Positions 51,595 to 60,003 of a stretch of DNA of 60,003 nt are shown here, piece after piece. The first letter of the stretch is position 1, and each line of letters opens with the position of its first letter. Under the pieces are notes generated by a model. The model worked only from the letters and a program-made list of their open reading frames with translations. It was not told where the DNA came from and did not search any database. Both the position numbers and the translations under genes were made by a program. The stretch is from Pseudomonas putida (GTDB taxonomy: Bacteria; Pseudomonadota; Gammaproteobacteria; Pseudomonadales; Pseudomonadaceae), in NCBI RefSeq assembly GCF_028682175.1, contig NZ_JANHKS010000035.1, positions 1-60,003 of the forward strand. Direction: 5' to 3'.

Positions 51595-54500
51595 ATGAGC
51601 AGTGTTGTTGCCATCGTCAAAAGCATTGTTGGCCAAGTAGTCGCAGTTTCCCCGGAAGGGATTCGCCGTGTACTCATCGAGGGTGATCGGCTGCTAGCCG
51701 GCGAGCAGGTGCTGACGGGCCCGGAAGGCTCTGTCACGCTGCAATTGCCGGACGGCCGTCAGTTGGACATGGGCCGTGACAGCCAGTGGAGCTCGGAAAC
51801 CCCGACGTCCACCACCAACATCGCCGAAGCCACCGCACAGGCCGCGCCTTCGGTTGCCGAGCTGCAGCAAGCCATCGCCGCGGGCGCCGACCCGACCAAA
51901 GACCTGGAAGCGACCGCAGCGGGCCAGACCACCGGCACCTCGGCCGACGGCGGCAACGCAGGCGGCGGCCACAGCGTGGTGATGCTGACCGAAACCGCAG
52001 ACGTGGTGAACCCGAACATCGGCTTCAACACCGCAGGCCTGAGCAACAACGCCGTAGCCGGCATTCAGGAAGACGCCGCGGTTCCCCAGCGCGAATCGAC
52101 CCTGAGCCTGAGCGCCACCTCGACCCTGACCGAAGAAGGCGGCGCGCTGGTATACACCGCCACCGTGACCCAGGCGCCGCTGAGCGACCTGACCATCACG
52201 CTGTCCAACGGCTCGCAGATCACCATTGCCGCCGGCCAGACCACCGGTTCCGTCACTGTGCAGATCCCCAACGGCAACACGCCGTACCTGGACGCCCATG
52301 ACATCACCACCACCATCACCGGCACCACCGGCGGTGCTGGCCTGGTCCTGACCACCAACCCGGCGCCAGCGACGACCACCATCACTGACACCATCGACAC
52401 CACCGTTGCCACCATCACCGGCAGCACCCAGGTGACCGAAGGCCAGTCGGCGACCTACACCATCAGCCTGAGCAACCCGGCGCAGACCGAAGTCACCATC
52501 AACCTGACCTACAGCGGCACCGCTGCCAACGGCACCGATTACACCCAGGTGGTCAGCGTCAAGATTCCGGCCGGTTCGAGCAGCGTCACCTTTGACCTGG
52601 CGACCATCAACGACACCATTCCCGAGGGCGTCGAAAACGTCACCGTATCGATTGGCGCCATCACCGGCGGCAACTTCGAAAACGTCGTGGTCAGCGGCAC
52701 CAACGGCAGCGTGACCACCACCATCATCGACAACGATGCCCTGCCAGTGGTCGACCTCAACGGTGCGGCGGCAGGCACCGACAACCAGGCCACTTTCACC
52801 GAAGGCGACAAGGGCGTGGCGATTGCGCCTGACCTTAAAGTCACCGACGTCGACAGCCCGCTGCTGCAAGGCGCCAAGGTCACCCTGACCAACGCCCAGG
52901 CAGACGACAGCCTGGTAGTCGGCAGCCCGAACGCGAAAATCACCGTCACCACGACCACCGTCAACGGCCAGATCGTGCTGACCCTGAGCGGCGCAGCCAC
53001 GTCTGCCGAATACGAAGCCGTGATCAAGTCGATCACCTTCGGCAACAGCAGCGAAAACCCGAGCGCCATCGACCGCAACATCACCGTGACCGTGAACGAC
53101 GGTCAGAATGATTCGGTTGCAGTCACCAGCACCGTTCACGTCGTACCGGTCAATGATGCGCCGGTCGTGACCGCGCCGACCCAGGTGACGACTGCTGAAG
53201 ACACCCCGCTGACGTTCTCGGCCGCCAATGGCAATGCCATTTCCATCAAGGACGTCGATGCCAACCCGACTGACGTTCTGAAGATCACTGTCACCGTGAC
53301 CGGCGGCACGCTGGTCCTGACTGGCGGCGCAACCAGCGATGCCCAGGGCCACCTGACCCTGTCCGGCACGCAGGCACAGATCAACGCCGCACTGGAAGGC
53401 GCGACCTTCACGCCGGTACAGGACTCGAACAACACCACCGGCACCGCCGGCCTGTCGATCACCGTCGACGACCAGGGCAACACCGGCACCGGCGGCGCTC
53501 TGACCGGCTCGCAGTCCATCAACATCGACGTGACGCCGGTGAACGACGCTCCAGTAGCGGGCATCAGCAACGGCACCGGGGTTGAAGACACCGTCACCAC
53601 TGGCCAACTGGTCGCCAGCGACGTCGACAAGGGCGACGTGCTGACCTACACCATTGCAGCCAAGGACACCCCGGCCGGCCTGACCCTGAACAGCGCGACC
53701 GGCCAGTGGACGCTGGACGCCAGCAATGCCGCTTACCAGCACCTGGCCGCTGGCCAGACCACGACCCTGAACGTACCGTTCACTGTCACCGATGCTGCAG
53801 GCGCGACCAGCACCTCGACCTTGACCATCGTCGTTACCGGCACCAACGATGCCCCTGTGGCCCAAGCCAGCACCGGCACTGGCGTGGAAGACACCACCGC
53901 CACTGGCCAGTTGCAGGCCAGCGATGTGGACGACAACGACGTCCTGACCTACAGCGTCAAGGATGCCGACAAGCCAGCCGGTTTCACCGTTGACGCCACT
54001 GGCAAGTGGACCCTGGACGCCAGCAACGCTGCGTACCAGCACCTGGCTGCCGGCGACACTCTGAACATCAGCGTGCCGTTCACCGTCACCGACAAACTGG
54101 GTGCTACCAGCACTTCGACCCTGACCATCACCCTCACCGGCACCAACGATGCGCCAGTGGCGACCGTCAGCACTGTTGCCGTGGATGAAGACAAATCCGT
54201 CAGCGGCCAGCTCAACGCGACCGATATCGACGACAACGATGTCCTGACCTACACCGTCACCGACGCCAACAAGCCAGCCGGCTTCACCGTTGACGCCACT
54301 GGCAAGTGGACCCTGGATGCCAGCAACGCGGCGTACCAGCACCTGGCCGCCGGACAGACTGCGACCCTGGACATCCCGTTCACCGTTACCGACAAATCGG
54401 GCGCCACCAGCACCTCCACCCTGACCATCACCGTTACCGGCACCAACGACGCGCCTGTGGCGACCGTCAGCACTGCTGCCGTAGACGAAGACAAATCCGC

Positions 54501-57500
54501 CAGCGGCCAGCTGCAAGCGACCGATATCGACGACAACGACGTCCTGACGTACACCGTCACCGACGCCAACAAGCCAGCCGGCTTTACCGTTGACGCCACT
54601 GGCAAGTGGACCCTGGATGCCAGCAACGCGGCATACCAGCACCTGGCCGCCGGCCAGACTGCGACCCTGGACATCCCGTTCACCGTCACTGACAAGTCGG
54701 GCGCCACCAGCACCTCGACCCTGACCATTACCGTTACCGGCACCAACGATGCGCCTGTGGCGACCGTCAGCACTGCTGCCGTGGACGAAGACAAGTCCGT
54801 CAGCGGCCAACTGCAAGCCACTGACATCGACGACAACGATGTCCTGACCTACACGGTCACCGATGCCAACAAGCCAGCCGGCTTCACCGTTGACGCCACT
54901 GGCAAGTGGACCCTGGATGCCAGCAACGCGGCATACCAGCACCTGGCCGCCGGCCAGACCGCGACCCTGGACATCCCGTTCACTGTCACCGACAAATCGG
55001 GCGCCACCAGCACCTCCACCCTGACCATCACCGTTACCGGCACCAACGACGCGCCTGTGGCGACCGTCAGCACTGCTGCCGTGGACGAAGACAAATCCGT
55101 CAGCGGCCAACTGCAAGCGACCGATATCGACGACAACGACGTCCTGACCTACACCGTGACCAACAAGCCAGCCGGCTTTACCGTCAACGATGCAGGCCAG
55201 TGGACCCTGGACGCCAGCAACGCTGCGTACCAGCACCTGGCCGCCGGCCAGACTGCGACCCTGGACATTCCGTTCACCGTCACCGACAAGTCGGGCGCCA
55301 CCAGCACTTCGACCCTGACCATCACCGTCACCGGCACCAACGACGCGCCTGTGGCGACCGTCAGCACTGCCGCCGTGGACGAAGACAAGTCCGTCAGCGG
55401 CCAGCTCAACGCGACCGATGTGGACGACAACGACGCCCTGACCTACACCGTCACCGACGCCAACAAGCCAGCCGGCTTTACCGTCAACGATGCAGGCCAG
55501 TGGACCCTGGACGCCAGCAACGCTGCGTACCAGCACCTGGCTGCCGGCCAGACCGCGACCCTGGACATTCCGTTCACCGTCACTGACAAGTCGGGCGCCA
55601 CCAGCACCTCTACCCTGACCATTACCGTTACCGGCACCAACGACGCGCCTGTGGCGACCGTCAGCACCGGCACCGGCGTAGAAGACACCACCACGACTGG
55701 CCAACTGCAAGGCAGCGATGTGGATGACGGCGACGTCCTGACCTACAGCGTCAAGGACGCCGACAAACCAGCCGGTTTCAGCGTCAACGACGCGGGCCAG
55801 TGGACCCTGGACGCCAGCAATGCGGCGTACCAGCACCTGGCTGCCGGCCAGACCGCGACCTTGGACATCCCGTTCACTGTCACCGACAAGTCGGGCGCAA
55901 CCAGCACTTCGACCCTGACCATCACCGTCACCGGCACCAACGACGCGCCTGTGGCGACCGTCAGCACTGCTGCTGTGGACGAAGACAAATCCGTCAGCGG
56001 CCAACTGCAAGCCACTGACATCGACGACAACGATGTCCTGACCTACACCGTCACCGACGCCAACAAGCCAGCTGGCTTCACGCTGGACAGCGCCACCGGT
56101 CAATGGACCCTGGACGCGGGCAATGCGGCCTATCAGCATCTGGCGGCCGGTGAAAAACTGACCATCGATGTGCCGTTCACCGTCACCGACAAGGCCGGTG
56201 CGACCAGCACTTCGACCCTGACCCTGACCATCACCGGCACCAACGATGTACCGGTTGCCTCGGCGAGCGTTGGCACCGCCAAGGAAGACACGGGCCTGGC
56301 CACCGGACAACTGCTGGCCAGCGATCCGGACAGCACCGACACCCTGACCTACAGCATCAAGGATGCCGACAAGCCGGCCGGCTTCACCCTGGACAGCGCC
56401 ACCGGCAAGTGGACCCTGGACACCAGCAATGCGGCGTACCAGAACCTGGCCGAGGGCGAGGTCCAGACCATCAAGGTGCCGTTCACCGTCACCGACAATA
56501 ACAACGCCACCAGCAACGTCGAATACCTGACGCTGACCGTCACCGGCACCAACGATGCACCGGTTGCCCAAGCGGCCACCGTTTCGGCCGTGGAAGACCA
56601 GATGACCGGCAGCGGCGTTGTGAGCAACGCCACCAACGGCTCGTCGATGGTCATCACCGTGACCACCACTGAAGCCAACCAGAAGGTCTCCTTCAACTGG
56701 AACTTCAGCACCAGTGACTACAAGCCGTACAACGACTTCGCCTTCGTACAGGTCAATGGCAAGCCGGCAACGACGCTGAGCGACATCAATGCGGTCGGCA
56801 GCTACGGTTCGTCGGGCAACCAGACGTTCTCGCAAGTCTTCGACAAGCCAGGCACTTATCAGATCGTCGTCGGCGTCGCCAACCAGGGCGACAGCCTGCA
56901 GAACTCGACGCTGAACGTGGGCAACGTCACCGGCGCTACCGTGAACTCCGTCGTGACCAACGGCGCGGTCTCGGCCAACGCCGGCAACTATGTGCTGACC
57001 ACCAGCGGCGAGACCGCCCAGCACATGGCCCAGCAGGTCAACAAGCCGGCGATCCTGTCGGGCGAACTGACCGCAACCGACATCGACCACAACGCCGTGC
57101 TGACCTTCAGCCAGACGCCAGGTACGCCTGCCGTTGACGGCTTCACCCTGAACGCTCAGGGCAAGTGGACTTTCGATCCGAGCAACGCCGCTTACCAGAG
57201 CCTGGCAGCCGGCGAAGTCAAGACCATCGTCGTCAACTACACCGTGACCGACGAACATGGCGCCACCGACACCAGCACCCTGACCATCAAGCTGACCGGC
57301 ACCAACGACGCACCGATCGCCTCGGCGACCATTGCTGCCGTGAACGAAGATGCCAGCGTCAGCGGTCAGTTGCAGGCCACTGACATCGACCACAACGACG
57401 TCCTGACCTACAGCGTCAAGAACGCTGACAAACCGGCCGGCTTCACCGTTGACTCCACCGGCAAGTGGACTCTGGATGCCAGCAACTCGGCCTACCAGCA

Positions 57501-60003
57501 CCTGGCCGCCGGCCAGACCACCACCTTGAACGTGCCGTTCACCGTCACCGACAAGTCGGGCGCCACCAGCACTTCGACCCTGACCATCACCGTCACCGGC
57601 ACCAACGACGCACCTGTGGCCTCCGCCAGCAGCGCCCTGGTACTGGAAGACAAGAGCGTCAGCGGCAAGCTGCAAGCCACTGACATCGACGACAACGACG
57701 TCCTGACCTACACCGTCACCGATGCCAACAAACCGGCCGGTTTCAGTGTCAACGCTGCTGGCCAGTGGACCCTGGATGCCGGCAATGCGGCCTACCAGCA
57801 CCTGGCAGCCGGTCAGACGACCGTGCTCAACGTACCGTTCACCGTCACTGACAAGTCGGGCGCGACCAGCACCTCGACCCTGAAAATCACCGTGATCGGC
57901 ACCAACGATGCACCGATCGCCAAGGCCAGCATCGGCACAGGTCTGGAAGACACCAAGACCACCGGCCAACTGCAGGCCACCGATGTCGACGACAACGATG
58001 TCCTGAGCTACAGCGTCAAGACTGCCGACAAGCCAGCGGGCTTCAGCGTCAACGCCGCCGGCCAGTGGACCCTGGATGCCGGTAACGCGGCGTACCAGCA
58101 CCTGGCCGCAGGCCAGACCACGACCTTGAACGTGCCGTTCACCGTCACCGACAAGCTGGGCGCGAGCAGCACCTCGATCCTGACCATCACCGTCACCGGC
58201 ACCAACGACGCGCCTGTGGCCAAGGCCAGCACTGCTGCCGTGACCGAAGACAAGTCCGTCAGTGGCCAACTGCAAGCCACCGACGTCGACGACAACGACG
58301 TGCTGACCTACACCGTCACCGATGCCAACAAACCGGCCGGTTTCAGTGTCAACGCTGCTGGCCAGTGGACCCTGGACGCCAGCAACGCGGCCTATCAGCA
58401 CCTGGGTGCCGGCCAGACCACCGTCCTCAACGTACCGTTCACCGTCACTGACAAGTCGGGTGCGACCAGCACTTCGACCCTGAAGATCACTGTCACCGGC
58501 ACCAACGATGCACCGGTTGCCCAGGTCAGCACCGGCACCGGCGTGGAAGACACCAAGACCACCGGCCAGCTGCAAGCCACCGATGTCGACGACAACGACG
58601 TGCTCAGCTACAGCGTCAAGAACGCCGACAAGCCAGCAGGCTTCAGCGTGGATGCCAGCGGCAAGTGGACTCTGGACGCCGGCAACGCGGCTTACCAGCA
58701 CCTGGCTCAAGGCCAGACCACCACCTTGACCGTGCCGTTCACCGTCACCGACAAGGCAGGCCTGACCAGCACTTCGACCCTGACCATCACCGTCACCGGC
58801 ACCAACGACGCGCCAGTGGCCAAGGCCAGCAGCGGCACAGGTACTGAAGACACCACCAGCACCGGCCAACTGCAAGCCACCGATGTCGATGACAACGACG
58901 TGCTGACCTATAGCGTCAAGGACGCCGACAAGCCAGCCGGTTTCAGCGTCAACGACGCGGGCCAGTGGACCCTGGACGCCAGCAATGCGGCGTACCAGCA
59001 CCTGGCCGCCGGCCAGACTGCGACCCTGGACATCCCGTTCACCGTCACCGACAAGGCTGGCCTGACCAGTACTTCGACCCTGACCATCACCGTTACCGGC
59101 ACTAACGACGCGCCAGTGGCGACCGTCAGCACCGCTGCCGTGGACGAAGACAAATCCGTCAGCGGCCAGCTGCAAGCGACCGATATCGACGACAACGACG
59201 TCCTGACCTACACCGTCACCGACGCCAACAAGCCAGCGGGCTTCACCGTTGACGCCACTGGCAAGTGGACTCTGGACGCCAGCAACGCTGCCTACCAGCA
59301 CCTGGCCGCCGGCCAGACTGCGACCCTGGACATTCCGTTCACTGTCACTGACAAATCGGGCGCAACCAGCACTTCGACCCTGACCATCACCGTCACCGGC
59401 ACCAACGATGCGCCTGTGGCGACCGTCAGCACCGGCACCGGCGTGGAAGACACCACCACGACTGGCCAGTTGCAAGGCAGCGATGTGGATGACGGCGACG
59501 TCCTGACCTACAGCGTCAACGATGCCGACAAGCCAGCCGGCTTCAGCGTTGATGCCTCCGGCAAATGGACCCTGGACGCCAGCAATGCGGCCTACCAGCA
59601 TCTGGGCGCAGGCCAGACCACGACCCTGTCCGTGCCGTTCACCGTCACCGACAAGGCCGGTTTGACCAGCACTTCGACCCTGACCATCACCGTCACCGGC
59701 ACCAACGACGCGCCGGTTGCCAAGCCCGGCGCCGCTGCCGTGACTGAAGACAAGTCCGTCAGTGGTCAGCTGCAGGCCACCGATGTGGATGACGGCGACG
59801 TCCTGACCTACACCGTCAAGGATGCCGACAAGCCTGCCGGCTTCACCCTGGACAGCGCCACCGGCCAATGGACTCTGGACGCCGGCAACCCGGCGTACCA
59901 GCACCTGGCAGCGGGCGAAATCGCCACCGTCACCGTGCCGTTCACCGTGACTGACAAGGCGGGTGCCACCAGCACCTCGAACCTGGTCATCACCATCACC
60001 GGT
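51595..60003 (+). CDS. lapA: Giant LapA-type adhesin with N-terminal retention module and VCBS repeats, 3' end outside the window
   Basis: Cell-surface biofilm adhesin, open for 2803 codons to the window edge. Residues 1-110 form the retention module (MSSVVAIVKSIVGQVVAVSPEG) that plugs the LapE channel, with the LapG protease site TAAG at residues 107-110. Two Calx-beta/Ig-like modules follow (about 165-380), then cadherin-like segments (VPVNDAPVV, VTPVNDAPVA), then about 20 VCBS-type repeats of 100 residues (GTNDAPVA...AAYQHLAAGQ...FTVTDKSGATSTSTLTI). The start ATG follows CGGAGAG. It is divergent from its exporter lapEBC. The C-terminal RTX/secretion signal is not visible. The second adhesin family, MapA, is an alternative identity. 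Confidence 0.9.
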   Translation, partial: MSSVVAIVKSIVGQVVAVSPEGIRRVLIEGDRLLAGEQVLTGPEGSVTLQLPDGRQLDMGRDSQWSSETPTSTTNIAEATAQAAPSVAELQQAIAAGADPTKDLEATAAGQTTGTSADGGNAGGGHSVVMLTETADVVNPNIGFNTAGLSNNAVAGIQEDAAVPQRESTLSLSATSTLTEEGGALVYTATVTQAPLSDLTITLSNGSQITIAAGQTTGSVTVQIPNGNTPYLDAHDITTTITGTTGGAGLVLTTNPAPATTTITDTIDTTVATITGSTQVTEGQSATYTISLSNPAQTEVTINLTYSGTAANGTDYTQVVSVKIPAGSSSVTFDLATINDTIPEGVENVTVSIGAITGGNFENVVVSGTNGSVTTTIIDNDALPVVDLNGAAAGTDNQATFTEGDKGVAIAPDLKVTDVDSPLLQGAKVTLTNAQADDSLVVGSPNAKITVTTTTVNGQIVLTLSGAATSAEYEAVIKSITFGNSSENPSAIDRNITVTVNDGQNDSVAVTSTVHVVPVNDAPVVTAPTQVTTAEDTPLTFSAANGNAISIKDVDANPTDVLKITVTVTGGTLVLTGGATSDAQGHLTLSGTQAQINAALEGATFTPVQDSNNTTGTAGLSITVDDQGNTGTGGALTGSQSINIDVTPVNDAPVAGISNGTGVEDTVTTGQLVASDVDKGDVLTYTIAAKDTPAGLTLNSATGQWTLDASNAAYQHLAAGQTTTLNVPFTVTDAAGATSTSTLTIVVTGTNDAPVAQASTGTGVEDTTATGQLQASDVDDNDVLTYSVKDADKPAGFTVDATGKWTLDASNAAYQHLAAGDTLNISVPFTVTDKLGATSTSTLTITLTGTNDAPVATVSTVAVDEDKSVSGQLNATDIDDNDVLTYTVTDANKPAGFTVDATGKWTLDASNAAYQHLAAGQTATLDIPFTVTDKSGATSTSTLTITVTGTNDAPVATVSTAAVDEDKSASGQLQATDIDDNDVLTYTVTDANKPAGFTVDATGKWTLDASNAAYQHLAAGQTATLDIPFTVTDKSGATSTSTLTITVTGTNDAPVATVSTAAVDEDKSVSGQLQATDIDDNDVLTYTVTDANKPAGFTVDATGKWTLDASNAAYQHLAAGQTATLDIPFTVTDKSGATSTSTLTITVTGTNDAPVATVSTAAVDEDKSVSGQLQATDIDDNDVLTYTVTNKPAGFTVNDAGQWTLDASNAAYQHLAAGQTATLDIPFTVTDKSGATSTSTLTITVTGTNDAPVATVSTAAVDEDKSVSGQLNATDVDDNDALTYTVTDANKPAGFTVNDAGQWTLDASNAAYQHLAAGQTATLDIPFTVTDKSGATSTSTLTITVTGTNDAPVATVSTGTGVEDTTTTGQLQGSDVDDGDVLTYSVKDADKPAGFSVNDAGQWTLDASNAAYQHLAAGQTATLDIPFTVTDKSGATSTSTLTITVTGTNDAPVATVSTAAVDEDKSVSGQLQATDIDDNDVLTYTVTDANKPAGFTLDSATGQWTLDAGNAAYQHLAAGEKLTIDVPFTVTDKAGATSTSTLTLTITGTNDVPVASASVGTAKEDTGLATGQLLASDPDSTDTLTYSIKDADKPAGFTLDSATGKWTLDTSNAAYQNLAEGEVQTIKVPFTVTDNNNATSNVEYLTLTVTGTNDAPVAQAATVSAVEDQMTGSGVVSNATNGSSMVITVTTTEANQKVSFNWNFSTSDYKPYNDFAFVQVNGKPATTLSDINAVGSYGSSGNQTFSQVFDKPGTYQIVVGVANQGDSLQNSTLNVGNVTGATVNSVVTNGAVSANAGNYVLTTSGETAQHMAQQVNKPAILSGELTATDIDHNAVLTFSQTPGTPAVDGFTLNAQGKWTFDPSNAAYQSLAAGEVKTIVVNYTVTDEHGATDTSTLTIKLTGTNDAPIASATIAAVNEDASVSGQLQATDIDHNDVLTYSVKNADKPAGFTVDSTGKWTLDASNSAYQHLAAGQTTTLNVPFTVTDKSGATSTSTLTITVTGTNDAPVASASSALVLEDKSVSGKLQATDIDDNDVLTYTVTDANKPAGFSVNAAGQWTLDAGNAAYQHLAAGQTTVLNVPFTVTDKSGATSTSTLKITVIGTNDAPIAKASIGTGLEDTKTTGQLQATDVDDNDVLSYSVKTADKPAGFSVNAAGQWTLDAGNAAYQHLAAGQTTTLNVPFTVTDKLGASSTSILTITVTGTNDAPVAKASTAAVTEDKSVSGQLQATDVDDNDVLTYTVTDANKPAGFSVNAAGQWTLDASNAAYQHLGAGQTTVLNVPFTVTDKSGATSTSTLKITVTGTNDAPVAQVSTGTGVEDTKTTGQLQATDVDDNDVLSYSVKNADKPAGFSVDASGKWTLDAGNAAYQHLAQGQTTTLTVPFTVTDKAGLTSTSTLTITVTGTNDAPVAKASSGTGTEDTTSTGQLQATDVDDNDVLTYSVKDADKPAGFSVNDAGQWTLDASNAAYQHLAAGQTATLDIPFTVTDKAGLTSTSTLTITVTGTNDAPVATVSTAAVDEDKSVSGQLQATDIDDNDVLTYTVTDANKPAGFTVDATGKWTLDASNAAYQHLAAGQTATLDIPFTVTDKSGATSTSTLTITVTGTNDAPVATVSTGTGVEDTTTTGQLQGSDVDDGDVLTYSVNDADKPAGFSVDASGKWTLDASNAAYQHLGAGQTTTLSVPFTVTDKAGLTSTSTLTITVTGTNDAPVAKPGAAAVTEDKSVSGQLQATDVDDGDVLTYTVKDADKPAGFTLDSATGQWTLDAGNPAYQHLAAGEIATVTVPFTVTDKAGATSTSNLVITITG
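51913..51924 (+). other. LapG-type cleavage site (TAAG) in the adhesin
   Basis: Codons 107-110 read Thr-Ala-Ala-Gly. This is the position and sequence at which the periplasmic protease LapG cuts LapA-type adhesins to release them from the cell surface when c-di-GMP is low. lapG and lapD are not in the window. Confidence 0.75.
53536..56577 (+). repeat. First array of 300-bp VCBS repeats
   Basis: Tandem units of 300 bp (100 codons), nine to ten copies, each beginning near GGCACCAACGAYGCGCC. Units between 54136 and 55930 are nearly identical in DNA. The unit at about 55141-55430 lacks 6 bp (the GACGCC of the VTDANKPAG codons), an in-frame two-codon deletion. Confidence 0.9.
56578..57080 (+). 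other. Non-repeat module interrupting the VCBS arrays
   Basis: About 165 residues (roughly 1662-1828 of the adhesin) unrelated to the flanking repeats: it includes VSFNWNFSTSDYKPYNDFAF, VGSYGSSGNQTFSQVF and GTYQIVVGVANQGDSLQNS, an aromatic-rich beta-sandwich-like sequence. In similar giant adhesins such modules can be ligand-binding domains; the ligand here is unknown. Confidence 0.7.
57081..60003 (+). repeat. Second array of 300-bp VCBS repeats, continuing past the window
   Basis: About ten further 300-bp units, GTNDAP motifs spaced exactly 300 bp from 57298 to 59998. Two subtypes alternate: one with the acidic motif VDEDKSVSGQLQATDIDDND, the other with GVEDTTTTGQLQGSDVDDGD. Confidence 0.9.

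Noticed and set aside
51694..59904. A 2736-codon open frame on the minus strand opposite the adhesin gene
   Set aside because: It mirrors the 300-bp repeats and GC-rich codon pattern of the plus-strand gene. No ribosome binding site or recognisable domain; the plus frame has clear VCBS and retention-module motifs.

Overview
The window is a GC-rich chromosomal segment of a fluorescent-group Pseudomonas. Supporting evidence: gene order matches the pseudomonad core (msrPQ-pssA-ilvCHI, lpoP-mrcB, prrF next to a heme ABC transporter, dksA-gluQ-cbrX-cbrA-cbrB-crcZ-pcnB-folK-panBC-pgi-acs), a PrrF sRNA and a CrcZ sRNA are readable in the DNA, several families of pseudomonad REP palindromes fill the intergenic gaps, and a Lap-type adhesin system sits at the right edge. 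All assignments come from reading motifs and family resemblance; no database search was run.

Layout. 1-105: a strong leftward promoter with the hallmarks of an rRNA operon promoter, reading out of the window. 106-6108 (minus strand): the methionine-sulfoxide repair pair msrP-msrQ, phosphatidylserine synthase pssA, and the branched-chain amino-acid genes ilvI-ilvH-ilvC, preceded by a leader with a terminator-like hairpin and a short peptide ORF rich in Leu/Ile/Val. 6509-10353: a DUF4124 protein, then mrcB (PBP1B)-lpoP-yqcC. 10487-13126: a fused kinase-like/P-loop protein, a pentapeptide protein and a TfoX C-terminal-domain protein. 13141-18346: iron region with PrrF (Fur-controlled), a divergent deoC, the hmuTUV heme transporter with a ChaN-like lipoprotein, and a divergent Rieske protein sharing a Fur-box promoter. 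18324-21028: sfsA, an aminotransferase, dksA.

21396-29624: gluQ, then the carbon-catabolite control module cbrX-cbrA-cbrB and its sigma54-dependent sRNA crcZ, with pcnB and folK. 29967-35727: panB-panC, a remnant of panD, pgi and acs. 35876-40924: a DUF2236 protein, an acetyl-CoA acetyltransferase and the Mg2+ P-type ATPase mgtA, which has a long structured leader containing two mutually exclusive hairpins and a small upstream ORF. 41532-45953: an RlmI-like methyltransferase, a DUF748 envelope protein and a small secreted DUF2845 protein. 46267-60003: lapE-lapB-lapC (type I secretion) divergent from a giant adhesin gene that runs off the right edge; four FleQ-like boxes lie between them.

The most interesting items are: the mgtA leader (uORF plus alternative hairpins), the candidate ilvI attenuator, the panD relic between panC and pgi, the FleQ-box cluster and LapG-type cleavage site of the giant adhesin, a probable CTG start codon in the Fur-linked Rieske gene, and an unassigned perfect 9-bp inverted repeat upstream of panB whose half-sites resemble the CbrB sites at crcZ.
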